Source: Larix kaempferi (Eukaryota > Streptophyta > Pinopsida > Pinales > Pinaceae). Taken from it: a stretch of DNA of 64,000 nt. A program made the position numbers and the translations under genes. The stretch is taken from assembly GCA_027924585.1 (NCBI GenBank), contig BSBM01000372.1, positions 38,616,501 through 38,680,500 on the forward strand. The letters are read 5' to 3'. Of this stretch, positions 45,548 through 56,823 are shown piece after piece (within the stretch, counting starts at the first letter, position 1; the number at the start of each line of letters is the position of its first letter). The notes beneath the pieces are model-generated. The model did not search any database and was not told where the DNA came from. It saw only the letters and a list, made by a program, of their open reading frames with translations.

Positions 45548-45809
45548 AGCTATACTATGAGGAAATAAATGAAAACAGTAAAGTAGGGCCCTGGTGACTA
45601 AGACCAAAGGTCACCCCATACAATCAATCTAAATAAACTAAGTGAGGAAAGAGGGAAAACCCAGTGTGAAGAAATCCCTCCCTCAAAATAGACTGAAGGA
45701 TGCTAATGAAGCATATCATCTCTCACCCCTGGAGGAGGTAAGTGTCCTTCTTTTTCGAAGAAGGATCAATAGATCTGAAATGGACCAGGAATGTCACAAG
45801 TATGAACCC

Positions 45810-46695
45810 TTACATGCTGAAAATCTGATTTGGAAGATCAGGGAGAAGTCGCCTCCCATCGAAGAAGAGGATCAGTAAAGTAAGAAGGATGAAATATTCC
45901 ATGCTGAAAATTTGATCTGGCTGATCAGGAAGCAGTGGTAGCCCATCGAGGAAGAGGATCAACAATGTGAGAAGGATGAAACCTTCCATGTTGAAAATAT
46001 GATCTAGCTGATCGGGGAGCAGTGGTTTCCCATCGAGGAAGAAGAGGACAAACATGTGAGAGATATTCAGGTTCTTGTGGATCTGGATATCCCATTCGCT
46101 AATCTTCATCATTAGTTTCTATACCTTCAGGTTCTTGTGGATATGGGTCTAGCATTCCCTCATCATCATCTCCATCTTCATATTCTGAATCTGAAATATC
46201 ATGTGAAGATGCATCATCACATCCAAACTTTGAATCTGAAATCTTATGTGAAGTAGCAAGTAGAACTGGCTCATCATCCCATCCAAACTCTGAATTTGAA
46301 ATCTCATGATGAGAAGAAGCAAGTAAAACTAGCTCATCATCAGATACAAATTCTGAATTTGAAATCTCATGAGGAGAAGCAAGTAAAACTGGCTCAACAT
46401 CACATACAAACTCTAAATCTTAAATCTCATGAGGAGATGCAAATAAAATTGGCTCATGATCACTCAAAGGAGGAACATATCCAAAAATGTGGATATCATG
46501 AAACTTCTCCAGAATGTGCAGATAGTCCTCATTTGAACCATCATACCTGTGATCATTATCAGAAGAACTAGAACTAGATGATGATGGATCTTCATTAAGA
46601 TCAAAGGAGGATGCAGTAGTGGAGGCCCATTTTGAAATAGGAGTTAGACAAATAAGTGCTAGATCTTCAGGTTCTTGTGGATCTGGATCTAGCAT
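45810..46695 (-). pseudogene. Acidic repeat region replacing integrase-RT (Copia element)
   Basis: Read on the minus strand after the protease part. A Ser/Asp-rich segment (46695-46420) contains a run of eight Ser. About five 60-66 bp units (46130-46460) follow, of the translated type LASPHEISNSEFVSDDEPV. Near 45815-46060 are three units of about 95 bp (the word 'gatcag' with 'cccatcgaggaagaggatca'). One or two stops interrupt the frame. It looks like an expanded linker of the kind found between integrase and RT in Copia polyproteins. No function can be assigned. Confidence 0.7.
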
Positions 46696-47760
46696 TCACA
46701 CTTCTTCAAGAGTCCTCTTTTTGTTAATCTCTTTTGGTGTATCTTTTCCCTTTAGGAAACCTTTGAAGGTGCCATGAGCAAGCTTGCCACTTAGAAGACC
46801 ATCAATCACATTTTGAGCTAGCTTGTAGTTGAGATGAGATAGTCTACTCTCTTCATGAGTATGAGAGTGAAGATCAGACTCCTTTGAGAGAGGTAAGAAG
46901 TGTGAAAACTCATAGAGTATTGTCTCATGATTTGCAACTCCGTTTGCAATAGTTTCCCCTAAAACCATGTGTTGTACCTCGAATTCATATGGAGAAAATA
47001 TCACTCTTTTGGGATCTCCAATATGAGTCATTTGATACACAGAAAGTAAATTTGTTGCAAGAGAAGGAACATAAAGCACATCAGAAAAGTAACCATAGTC
47101 AAGATTGATTCTTCATATCCCCTGAGAGGAGACTTCTGAATTATTGCCCAATCTAATGGAAGGGCCAACTGAGCTTTTGAAATTGGAGAAGAGATCTTTG
47201 GAGGAAGACATCTGTCTTGATTCTCCTGAATCTATGATGAAGGAATAATCTGTTGATGCACTTGCTATGAGGGCATGCCATCTTTCTTTGTATTTGGATC
47301 TAGAATGTTGAGTATCAGGATCTTTCTTCCATGTACATGCAGGTACATGAAGATTGTTCTTCTCAAGTAACTGAGCCATCAAATCTATAGTCTTCTTCAT
47401 GCAAGTACTCTCAGGATGAAAACCTCTAAGACAATATGTGCACTTGGATCTTTTCTTCTGATAATGCTTGGTCTTCCTTGAGTTCGAAGCCCCATCTGAC
47501 TGATATGGAGTATTTGTAGGCCTTGTATCATTCGATCTCTTATCATAAATATTTTGCTTGTCTTTACCATTCGCCATTTTGGACTCAGTAGCTGTAAGGT
47601 CCGAATCCAACTTGGGTTTGATTATTCCCATGGAGATTAACTTCTCTTCTTCTTGAGTAAGAGATTGGATGAAGTCATCAAGTGATGGAAACTTCCATTT
47701 TGGAATGAACATCTTAGCTGACTGGAAAGTATAGACAAAAATTGAAACATTTGGCCCCAA
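46696..47760 (-). pseudogene. Copia Gag C-terminus, knuckle, protease and pre-integrase segment
   Basis: 47760-47113: a helical Gag part, a Lys-rich stretch, one CCHC knuckle (CTYCLRGFHPESTC, spacing 2-4-4), then HALIASAS...FIIDSGESRQMS, the Copia protease active site D-S-G. After a stop, 47079-46696 gives DVLYVPSLATNLLSV, a strongly conserved Copia protease/Gag-pre-integrase block, and LSHLNYKLAQNVIDGL. The integrase core that should follow is missing. Confidence 0.85.
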
Positions 47761-47769
47761 CTTTGAGAG

Positions 47770-48260
47770 AATGGAAAGAATAAGCTACTTTTCTTCTTTC
47801 ACTATCTCATATCTTTTCAATTGCGATATCAAGCTTTTGAACTTGGTGAGGAAGGCATTGATTGATTCGAAGTTGTTAGGACTCAAAGAGATGAGTTCAT
47901 TCTCCAATTTGTGACCTTTCATATCATCTTTTTGTCCAAAAAGGGATTCAAGCTTGTCCCAAACCTATTTAGGAGATGTAACATAGATGACATGGAAGTT
48001 TAGATCTTCAGAAATTGAGAGAAGGAGGAGGCCAACTGCTTCATCAAGCCTATCCAAGTACTTGGACTTTTCAACTGCATTGAGAGGTTCTACAATCATT
48101 CCATTGAGTATTCTGGTAAATCTCTTGGATCTCATGAAGAGAGCCATCTTGGATTTCCACTCAACATAGTTGGGAGATGTGAGCTTTAGATCCATCTGAA
48201 TAGAGAAGGTTGAATTGTTGGAGAAGAATTCGAATGGGTGAATAAACCTACAAAACAAGA
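47770..48260 (-). pseudogene. Copia Gag N-terminal part
   Basis: 48258-47965 is open. From MDLKLTSPNYVEWKSKM it follows the plant Copia Gag pattern (LTSPNYxxWKxxM, then KAKYLDRLDEA-like), with a stop at 47965. The frame resumes with VWDKLESLFGQK and CKSLISQLKRYEI-type helices (about 47960-47790), as in the UBN2/Retrotran_gag_2 family, before another stop at about 47785. Confidence 0.85.
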
Positions 48261-48498
48261 GAGTTTTTGTTGATGTAGAATGCTACATTTCAACTGAACA
48301 CTACCTTTTGAACACTGAGCACATAGACTAAGTCATTCACAGTTGACTAGACCTCACTGGATTTATCCAATGAATTCAAGTAATAGCACCAGGATTTGCT
48401 GTGGAAACTCAGATACTTCTGGTGCTCAAGTGAAAGATATCTGCTCAAAGAAATGCTGCAACTACTGCAATGGTTGCAATTTGAATAGTTTCTTCTTT

Positions 48499-48509
48499 CT
48501 CTGATACCA
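48499..48509 (-). other. Primer binding site, initiator Met tRNA (Copia element)
   Basis: Minus strand TGGTATCAGAG directly beside the LTR. Confidence 0.92.
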
Positions 48510-49283
48510 TGTGATAATATGCAAGGGATCTAGCAACTGTAACACACTCACAATCAAAATCTCAAGTATGTTGCAAAGAAGAAGAGAAGGAGACACTCAA
48601 TAATCACACATAAACACAGAATAATGAACAATAACAATATCATACAATGAATAATGAATGTAAAGAATGTGGTTACAATAACTATGATGTAGCATCATAT
48701 AGGATTTGAATTAGCCATGTAGGGCATTCGAATTTGAGCTCAAATTCTATCTTGGATAACTATGGAGACATAATCCAGTTAGTAGTATCAGTCATAAATG
48801 GTAAGAGTCAATCAAGTGTGTCCAACTGAGTCTAACATAACCATCTAGGAATAAATTCGGGAATGGAGACTCCAAGGGGGGTGCATGAGGCTTTCATAGG
48901 GTCAAGTGGCACTCCAAAATGAACTAACTAGGAGATATAGGTAGTTAGGATGAGCAATCAGTGGAAGAACTACTCAATCCATGCACTAACTGAGTGATAA
49001 CTCTAGGTAGGTGAGAAAAGGTGCCCTAACTGAGTGATAACTGATGGTAGGTGAGCAAAGGCGCTCTAACTAGCTGTGGTAGGTGATAAAAGGCGCACTT
49101 GGCATGCAGAAACTCAAAGAAGGCACATTAGGTAGGTGGGAGGCAAACTGAGGGCTGTAGACAGGCTCTGGAGAGCTAGGAACAAGCTCTAATTGTTGGG
49201 AGGACCATCAAGGTGATGACTAGATGCATGCAATTGCATGCAGACATGCAAAACTGAAAAATGATGGAGAGATTATTCCAACA
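48510..49283 (-). repeat. 5' LTR of non-autonomous Copia
   Basis: 774 bp, same length as the 3' LTR; TGTGATAATATGC start, ATTATTCCAACA end, then TSD tgtat. Confidence 0.93.
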
Positions 49284-49288
49284 TGTAT

Positions 49289-49790
49289 TAATTGTCCTAA
49301 AAATCCCAGAAATTAATGCCAAAGACCCAAAAATAATGGAAAAGTTGGTTTTTAAGTGGAAATAATAAAAAATCAAGAAAATATATTATCCCACATTGAA
49401 AGTTGAATCATGAATTCCCATTTCCCAATTCTATAAAAAAAGGCATTTGGGGCATGGTAAGATACAAAAAGTGAGAGTAAAGGCATGCTGGAAGGATTTC
49501 AAGGTTGGAAAGCTCATCTTCAACAAAGCTATTGAAGGATCAAAGGAAAGGATGGAGAAGGTAAGCTCAAAGCAAAGGAGGAAGGATTCACCTCAAGCAA
49601 CAAGGTTGTAAGTATTTATTTTCCTCAATTCAATATGATGCAATTCATTCCCCCCCCCCCAAATTTGTGTTTGAATTTAGGTTTTAGATCTAGTTTTGAA
49701 TTCAAGTGTGGTAGATAGATTTAAAGTTATGCAAACCTTTTCAAGTTCTTAGAGATAGAAGATAGAGGTAAGAACCTAGCAAGCTACTGT
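49289..49790 (+). repeat. Element D 3' LTR, second part
   Basis: Resumes 'taattgt', matching 20641 and 42780. Shared words: 'ggcatttggggcatggtaag', 'tttcccaattctata' and 'ggatca(a)aggaaag'. Contains a run of 12 C at about 49650. The end near 49790 is inferred from LTR length only. Confidence 0.6.
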
Positions 49791-50632
49791 AAATGGAGGC
49801 CTAAAGGCCATGGATGCTCAAGAAAAGGGTATCTTGTTGAAGTTTCCTCCCTTCTATTTTCTTGAAAATTACTTAGAAATATAAAAGGAATGAATGATTA
49901 TTGCATGTATTTATGTCATTTAATCTCACCAAATTCATAGTAAGATAGATTATTAGTGTGGACACATACCTACCACAATTGCTATTAAAAGTGGGCCAAC
50001 CTCTTAAAGTAGATTTATTAATATTTATTAGGGTGGGCCAAATTTTATTAAAGTAGATTTATGAATATTTATGGGTGAACCTCACAGAGTTATGAATATT
50101 TATTGGCTTGAACAAATTATACAAATAATTTATCTTTGAATTCTCTCATGTCGCATACCCACGCTCTCTTTCACAAACTTGTTAAGAAGATAGCATTCCA
50201 ACAGTATTTAGTGCAACATAAAATATAGACCAATTTTCCTTATATATGAACTCATATTTGTCTACTACATTACAAAATCCTATTGCATATTTGTATTTGA
50301 ATTCCTTCATATTCCATTAAGAATTACTCAATGTTATATAAATGAGATCTCTATGCAATCATCCAAGGTATCAAACAATGGAAACTAATCATATAGAAAC
50401 ATCATTGGCCACACATGTATGATCACATTGAACACTTTTGTGAATTTTTCAAGAAAAAATATGAAATAAATTATATCAAGCAAGATATAATTCAATAATA
50501 CAAGTTTATAATAAAATTTATGACATAGTAGACGGCCCTTAAATGGCCTGTCAATGTACATGTATCGAAAAATACAATGTTGTTACACATGTATCCTCTT
50601 AGTACATCTTCCCTAGAATACACCTCAAAACT
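49791..50632. other. Unassigned AT-rich DNA
   Basis: No coding region or element end recognised. A short duplication 'aagtagatttat(t/g)aatatttat' occurs at about 50018 and 50058. Confidence 0.3.
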
Positions 50633-51234
50633 TGTTGAGATATTGTAACTTCAAAGAATATTATATTTGTACTTTATTATTTTGGAGATGTTTCATTCCT
50701 CCTTGAAGATCTTATTGTATATTTGGAGATGTTTATTCCTCCGTCAGATTGTGGTAACTTGGGTTATTAGACTTCCCTAGTGGGGGTCGGCCCTATATGT
50801 GTTATGTAGGTCAAAAGGGTTATTAGACCACCCTAGAGGGGTCGGCCCAGTCAGTTGTAGTGGGGTATTTAACCCAATGGTTAAATACGAGCCTACATGA
50901 TTTGTGTAAAAGACAAGTCGGAGTAGTGTATAAATAGAGGAGGTGTATTCCTCATTTTACACACACTCACTCACTTGAGAGTGGTGCACTTATGAGAGAG
51001 AGGTCTGCTATGGAGAAGGAGGAGGCTATGCTTAGGGTTACATCTTTTGTACTTGCTGGTCATCTATATTGAGGAAGCTTTGCTGGGTTTTCTACCCCAT
51101 GAGGGTTTCCCAAGATAAATCTGTGTCTCTTGTGTTTATGTTGTGCTTGTTTCTTCAGTGATCCTGTATATGCTATTATTGTGAAATGGAATGTAATGAT
51201 GCTATTTTCTGTCTTAGCATATTAAATCTTAACA
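50633..51234 (+). repeat. Copia-type LTR (5' LTR, plus strand)
   Basis: 602 bp, TGTTGAGA...TCTTAACA, directly followed by a perfect initiator-Met primer site. Same family as the minus-strand LTR at 2362-3009. Contains two 'gggttattaga..ccc...ggtcggccc' modules, TATAAATAGAG at 50939, and a 'gagagtggtgcac' segment. The interior starts at 51247 but is cut by element 2 at 51283. Confidence 0.88.
50939..50946 (+). promoter_or_regulatory. TATA box of the Copia LTR
   Basis: TATAAATA, then GAGGAGG; conserved in the sister LTR. Confidence 0.65.
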
Positions 51235-51246
51235 TGGTATCAGAGC
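51235..51246 (+). other. Primer binding site, initiator Met tRNA
   Basis: TGGTATCAGAGC, exact canonical plant sequence, no gap from the LTR. Confidence 0.95.
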
Positions 51247-51277
51247 TAAACTGAAGGAAGGCAATGTATGGCACTTA

Positions 51278-51282
51278 CGACA
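51278..51282 (+). repeat. Candidate TSD cgaca of element 2
   Basis: The five bases before the LTR of element 2; the partner copy lies beyond the window. Confidence 0.5.
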
Positions 51283-52719
51283 TGTTGGCTACTTTTTGGA
51301 CAGACCCGGGTTTTAATGAGGCGCAACAAAAAACACCCCTTGGCGCACTGGCCCTCTCGGCAACGAGCTGCGCAGTAGCCCGAAGTCTCACCTGAAGTGG
51401 CTATGGGGGGGCTAAGGAATCAGGCTTCCTTAACCTAGGCGACACGGAAACTGTAATATTCTCCCTCTCTCTCTTCCGAGAGGATTCCTCAAAGCGGGAC
51501 GTCTTACTCTTCCGCAGACCTGTCAGTGCAACAGCACTGAAACTCATGCTTACCAGCCTAGCTGCGCAGTATCTCCGCTCTTACGCACAAGGAAATTACC
51601 CACTCCGTCTGATACACTGTGTATCGTCTCTGCTTGCACACCCAGCGGAGTAACGCATTCCTTGGCGTTGCGGTGATAATGCTCTTATCGACTCCTTCGA
51701 TAGTGCGCGAAAATACCTTCTAAGGGAGCTTCAAGGACTTACTTTATATACTCAGTCATAAAGACAACAAAACATCCATGTAAACACAGATAGTAAACCA
51801 AGACATGCATTCACACAACACAGCATCATAACAATGAGAATTATGTAGTTCGCCTCCACAGGGAAATCACATTCACTGGAACTGTTATCTTATATTAACT
51901 CAAAATGGGAATTACACAGTCCTGCTACGCACACAGTTGCAGCCTTAGATCTTTCCAGGAAACTCCACGCACACAGCTGGGAGCCCTTCTCCTAGATCTA
52001 CTCTCTTCCTCTTCAGAGATTACAATGACTTAGACTTCGACTGAGACTGTCTACAACTTAGTGACTAGCTCTACAGCTATCACCTCTCCAACTTATCTAA
52101 TATCTAATATCTCTCTATCGTCTAAAACATCTAATGGCTAACATCTAACGTCTAACCTTTACAATTACACATATATATAGGTGGCCTTGAGGGTCACACC
52201 TTTACAAAACTGTGGGCCTTTCCCAACAGTAATCCCCCAAAAACCTAACCACGGACATGACTAGGTGTACTGTAGGCGCCGCTTGCAGTCACGTCGCCGC
52301 TTCCTGCAGACTCCGCGATTTCCAACGCAGATTGCGGGTATGGGCGCTGCTTCATCATTCACTGCTCCTTGTCCTTCGCCTTCAATGCTTTGGTCTGTTG
52401 CTCTTCCTTGCTCAGAGCAACCATAACTTTTGTACTTAGCCTTAATGAGGGTAGCTGAGCCCTCTATTCTGTCGCTTCATTTATTATGGTAGCTGAGCTT
52501 TCTACTCGGCCACGTTCATTCTCCTTTGATGTGTGCGCATGAGCTCCGCTATTTTCGGCCCGTAATCTGCGCTGAGCTCATCCATCTGGAACCGTACTGC
52601 GCACTGTTCACTTCTGCCCAAAAATTGGTGCTTATTCAAAACTAGCACTTTCCCTTCAACACTTGTGCTTTTTCCTCAAAATTTGCAGCTTTACTATAGC
52701 TGCAGCCTAGGCTCCAACA
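51283..52719 (-). repeat. 3' LTR of element 2
   Basis: TGTTGG...CCAACA, 1437 bp. Clearly related to the element 1 LTR but with indels (for example near 51450-51700). Minus-strand TATATATA at 52179-52172. Confidence 0.93.
52172..52179 (-). promoter_or_regulatory. TATA box in element 2 3' LTR
   Basis: Minus-strand TATATATA in the same context (GGCCACCTATATA) as element 1. Confidence 0.6.
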
Positions 52720-52729
52720 AGCCCCTAAC
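52720..52729 (-). other. PPT of element 2
   Basis: Minus strand GTTAGGGGCT beside the LTR. Confidence 0.65.
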
Positions 52730-52732
52730 ACT

Positions 52733-55454
52733 TAGTTGTGGCTCGTCCCCGAGCCAATCGCACTAGCGTGTGGTCGCTTAAGTTGCGCGTCTGCCTTTGC
52801 TTGGGTCGCATCAAATGCTTGCTTCCACTGCGCAATAGTGGAGTCCATTTCATCGATGCACTCCGTAGCTGTCTACACCATTTCTGCAGTGGCGTCTTCT
52901 TCAGTTATGCCATCAACCAATTGTTGAGATTCAACAAATTCTTTGATCTTTTCCTCGGCTTGGGCAGCAAGTTCAGCATACTCATCCATAAATGGTTGAA
53001 TGTTGTTGGTGAGATTAACATCTTCATTTCTGAGCTTGTGCAGTTGTTGTTGTATTCTGCGCACTTCGCTCATTTTTCTCATTTTGGCTAAGCCTTCTAA
53101 GGCCTTAGCTTCTTCACTCAGAACACTTAGGGACTGTTATGCTGCTTATACCTGTTTCAAAAGACCGAATTTGAAAGGGAGATTCTCAAGCTCAGTCCAA
53201 GCCTCCATATCTTGCATCATTAGGGTCTCAGCTTCATCTGCTCTGGACTTCATTTGAGTGGAAGCTATGCGCAGTGCTTCAAATTGTTCCTGCCTATCAT
53301 CTGTAGGATGCGTTGCAATACGAGCTTCCAACTCGGCGATCTGCGTTCTATGGTCTTCAGCCATAGCAACTATTTCCTGCTCTAGGGCTTTCACCCTTCC
53401 ACCAATAATTTGAACTTTCTCAACCAGAGGAAGGTTTAGTTGAATCTGGCAAGCCGGCAGCTCCTGGGCGATTTCATCAACTACATTTCTTATCCCAGTG
53501 TCTTGTGCCTCATAAAGTGCAAGCTTCTCAGAGATGTTCTAATAGCCTTCCTTCAGCTCTATTTCCTGCGATTGCAGTCTTTGGTTTGCATGGAATGTGG
53601 AGAGATCTCTAGCTCTCAGCTCAATAGAGACCTTCTCTTGCACTAACTGCAGAGTTTCTATCGGAATCAAAGACAAATTTATTTCAACGGGGCCAACTGC
53701 GCTTACGTGCAGTGCAGCCAAAGGATCTAGAAGTGTCATGCTTGTAGGCGGGATGTGAATGACAGTATGCCTCTCTGCAAGTACTTCAACTCGCTCGGTA
53801 CTTGTAGATTCCTACGGCGCCTGCGAACTGGATGTTGGTGCATGGGTCTGCACAACTCTTCCTGCGAGACCTTTTAACTTGACGAACTACAGGTCCAAAG
53901 CACTTCTGATCTAAGCGTACGAGGTCCACAGCTCACGAAATTGCTCCTTCAAGTACTGGTCGATCCCTGAGGCAATGGTCTCAAAGGGATGCGACACCTT
54001 CTGCTTCTTGGCCACTGGTTCTAGCGAACCTTCATCACTTCTTTGCTCAATCGCTTCCTTACCCTTATCCTTCTCTTGCGCAGCAGGGGGTGGCATCGCG
54101 GATGCGACTTCGGTTGTCTCCCTCCATTCATCCGTCCAAGACTTCACAGTTTCTTCAACATCTTCAGTAGTCATCCTGTAGAGGCCTACGACCCATTCTT
54201 CTTGAATGCCGCAAGGGCAGAGGTAAATTTCGTGCAAGTTGGCAGAAAAGACCAACTTAGTTCCATATATTTGTGCTGTCTCCTCACTCAGCCTCGACAT
54301 TTCCTGAATGGTATCTTTGAGGAGATGGTAATATTAACAAAATACAGCATGGTTCATCTTGCGCTTCGCGGGATTACTAGAATCCCAGAGGTTGACATAG
54401 CGCATTCCTGCAACCTCTCTTGTGTGGCGCGGAAGGAACTGAGTGTTGGGGGGCTCCTTCCACCCGACAAAGGCACATAAAATCAAAATCCAAGAAAAAT
54501 GGAACAACTGACCGACGGTGTCCTGGACGTTTCGGCAGTCTTCCAAGAAAGAATTTAGGAGGAAGAGAGACCAGTTGTATGCTCTCCCTCCGCAGCTACG
54601 ATTGCGAGCTCCACGACAGCTCCAGTGACTTCTTTAGGTCTGCACTTGGTGAGAAGTCTGCCTGCAAGCAGACTGCCTATACATCTAACTGCTTCATCCT
54701 CAACTATAGTGAGGTCATAAGCCCGACCTCCTCTTGTCAATTTGTATTTCCGCACCAACTGTGCAACCAACTTTCTGTCCTTATCTTTACCAAAAAAATG
54801 AATATTGGGGTCCTTACCAACCTTAGATAGGTCGGTAATATGATGAATCAAGTCGACATTCAAATCGATTGGCCTCCCCATCCAAAGGTAACCACCATGA
54901 ACGCAGGATAGCAGTGCCTTAACAACTGCATTGACTTCATTGCTATGCCCGAAGTGCGGTAGCTTCAACAGGTTCAACAGTCCAGGACGCTGTAAATTTG
55001 CTGCAAATTCCTTCGGGATGAATTCATCAACCTTTCTGGTGGGATTATGGACTACTGTCAGATAGCGATCCGGCACGAACTGAGGATACGTTCTATAGTC
55101 TCCCAAGTTGAAGTCAGAAAACTTGACCAGTGGAAGGTGTCCAAGCAGGGACCCTTCTTGTCGCACGACTTCTTCCATTGGTGGTAGCGGAATCAGATAC
55201 TTAGCATTCTTCAGAATATGTACCTCGAGTGCATCATCTGGACGCGGCATAATGTAATTAACCATAGTGGCCAAGGGATCTGGAACGGGTTCGTCTGGCT
55301 ACTGCAGCTGAGATGCCCTTGTGCCCGGAGATTGTCTGGGATTAGTCCAACCAAGGTGCGTGTAAGCCGAGGTCGTCACCCGGGTAGTCATGCCGAAATC
55401 TAAGCCACTGCGCTTAAATTGATGAACAATTTCTTCAGTTGACAGGTTCTCCAT
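52733..55454 (-). pseudogene. Extra ORF of unknown function (element 2 copy)
   Basis: Starts with a real ATG at 55454 (ENLSTEEIV) where element 1 has ACG. Open pieces: 55454-55299, 55274-54555, 54546-54334, 54300-53911, 53739-53539, 53394-53146, 53082-52873. The globular part keeps SLLGHLPLVKFSDFNLGDY, GGYLWMGRPIDLNVDLI, FHFSWILILCAFVGWKEP and the KKQKV patch, followed by the same coiled-coil text. Where element 1 has TAG after SGIE, this copy has CAG, proving that globular and coiled-coil parts are one protein. Total about 900 codons. Function unknown. Confidence 0.82.
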
Positions 55455-55633
55455 CGTGAACTGGTATACACAACAAGGACTTGAATAGACAAATGGTGGA
55501 ACATCGTAGGATACGAACGCTGAAAGCAAAGGGAGCAGTCTGCACGACACGGCTCTGAAAACAATAACTTAGATTCTCAAACAAGACACTATGCAACTTG
55601 AGAAAAGTAACCTGAAGATATACGAGTGCGGGG

Positions 55634-55641
55634 TATTTATA
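55634..55641 (-). promoter_or_regulatory. Internal TATA box ahead of the extra ORF (element 2)
   Basis: Minus-strand GCTATAAATACCCC, 180 nt upstream of the ATG, same placement as in element 1. Confidence 0.55.
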
Positions 55642-55711
55642 GCTAAAGGCTATAGTAAATGTGAACAAGTGGGGTTAATAGCCGTAGGTTCCTATGCATG
55701 AGTTGACAACA

Positions 55712-55716
55712 CCCCT
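55712..55716 (+). repeat. TSD cccct (left) of nested solo LTR
   Basis: cccct again at 56321-56325. Confidence 0.88.
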
Positions 55717-56320
55717 TGTTGGTTGTGGAGCCAGATCTTCCAGTCTCATAGATGATATTGTATCAGCCGTGTTTGTACCCCAGTTCTATATGATATGTAG
55801 GTGGACTGTACACTCATCCCAATGGGGGGGCATCGCCCCCCCATGGGGTTCTAGGGGGGACCATCCCCTCTGGCTGGGGGTTCGGGGGCAGCGCCCCCGA
55901 GAAATGGGGGTTAGGGGGCAACGCCCCCGAAGAAAATTTTTGGGGCTGTTTTCGCCAGCTGTTTTGCGGGCCCATGGTTTTGGGTATCCCGTGGTATTTT
56001 CCCATTGTATTTCCCTTATAAAAGAAAGACATTGTAATACGGCTAGGGTTGTTGATGTATTAGGTTTTATGCATTGTAAAGATCTTTGAGATCTGGAGAG
56101 AGACTGTAAAACAGAGAAGAGGAAGTGCAGCGGTTGTGCTGCAGGTTGTATCCCTTCGACTTGCTGGACGGTAATAATAATAAGGACTGGAAAATTCAGT
56201 GTGGACGTAGCCCAAGTTGGGTGAACCACGATATATCTGTGTCTCTCTTGTAATGTGTATGTGTGATTATATTTGCATTTCTGTTTATTGTTATTGCTCT
56301 GCAATCCTGTTTTTCTAACA
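55717..56320. repeat. Nested solo LTR, 604 bp, with GC-rich palindromes
   Basis: Begins TGTTGGTTGTGG, ends TTTTTCTAACA, flanked by cccct repeats. Element 1 lacks it at the matching point (about 30594), so both the filled and the empty site are visible. It carries three palindromes, GGGGGGGCATCGCCCCCCC (55824-55842), GGGGGCAGCGCCCCC (55884-55898) and GGGGGCAACGCCCCC (55914-55928), in a G-rich context, and a 'cccttataaaag' TATA-like word at about 56010-56021 on the plus strand. Confidence 0.9.
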
Positions 56321-56823
56321 CCCCTACCCCCGTGCCTCTGCGGTGCATTAATTGCAATGGGCTGGCTCTGACTGCGTTTCGGGAGATGAGCTAAGGATTT
56401 TGGCTCCTTTCTTAAATGCGAATCTTAGGGAGATCAATCCAAATCTGTCAGAGCAGATACAATTAATTGGCGATCTTATCCTTCATTAATATTCAGACAC
56501 GGTTATAGGACTATAGTAATTCAAATTTTCGGTGGGTCATTTCAACATAGGTAACTGTGCATATAGAGGGGTCCACAACGAGAACTCCTCAAGCAGAAAC
56601 TTGACACAGGGAACTCCGCAAGAGCGACGGTTTGACAACCCGGGGAAAAACTTTGCAAGAGCACAAATAGGGTCGCTCAAAACAAACTTTATTGACATGC
56701 GCGAATGTTTCAAGGAACTGCGCGGGAAGCCGGAGACTGAGTGTCTCACGATTTCCGTGTAGAATGTGATAATGCGATGCCTCTTTCAACTACACTGGAC
56801 ATTTGTACTACTTTATCATCCAA

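Larger units (their letters stand above)
44764..49283 (-). mobile_element. Non-autonomous Copia element, 4520 bp, lacking integrase and RT
   Basis: Two 774-bp LTRs (TGTGATAA...TTCCAACA), perfect TSD tgtat, initiator-Met primer site at 48499-48509 and PPT at about 45538-45546. The minus-strand interior (2.96 kb) encodes Gag, a CCHC knuckle, a protease segment and the start of the GAG-pre-integrase region, then goes straight into acidic repeats. Integrase, RT and RNase H are absent. LTRs differ at about 55 of 774 sites (7%). It must depend on an autonomous relative. Confidence 0.93.
14541..49790 (+). mobile_element. Element D: old Ty3/gypsy-derived element, host of three later insertions
   Basis: D is deduced from broken pieces. 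An RNase H-like fragment (14541-14935) is followed by a tail (15700-15899) homologous to element C's tail (41100-41255). That tail is cut by E at 15899/20370, runs 13 nt to 20382, is cut again by C, resumes at 43273-44515, reaches a polypurine tract (about 44503-44513) and enters an LTR at 44516 that is itself split by a Copia element (44764-49283) and resumes at 49289. The summed LTR, about 750 bp, matches the 745 and 751 bp LTRs of C. The left limit is uncertain: whether 14541 belongs to D is inference. Confidence 0.6.
55455..56823 (-). other. Spacer between integrase and extra ORF (element 2)
   Basis: Matches element 1 30340-31083 apart from the solo LTR at 55717-56320. Holds the conserved TATA box. 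Confidence 0.75.

Noticed and set aside
55786-56304. 172-codon minus-strand frame with Pro/Gly-rich repeats
   Set aside because: It lies wholly inside the 604-bp solo LTR and reads through its GC-rich palindromes; no retroelement encodes a protein there.
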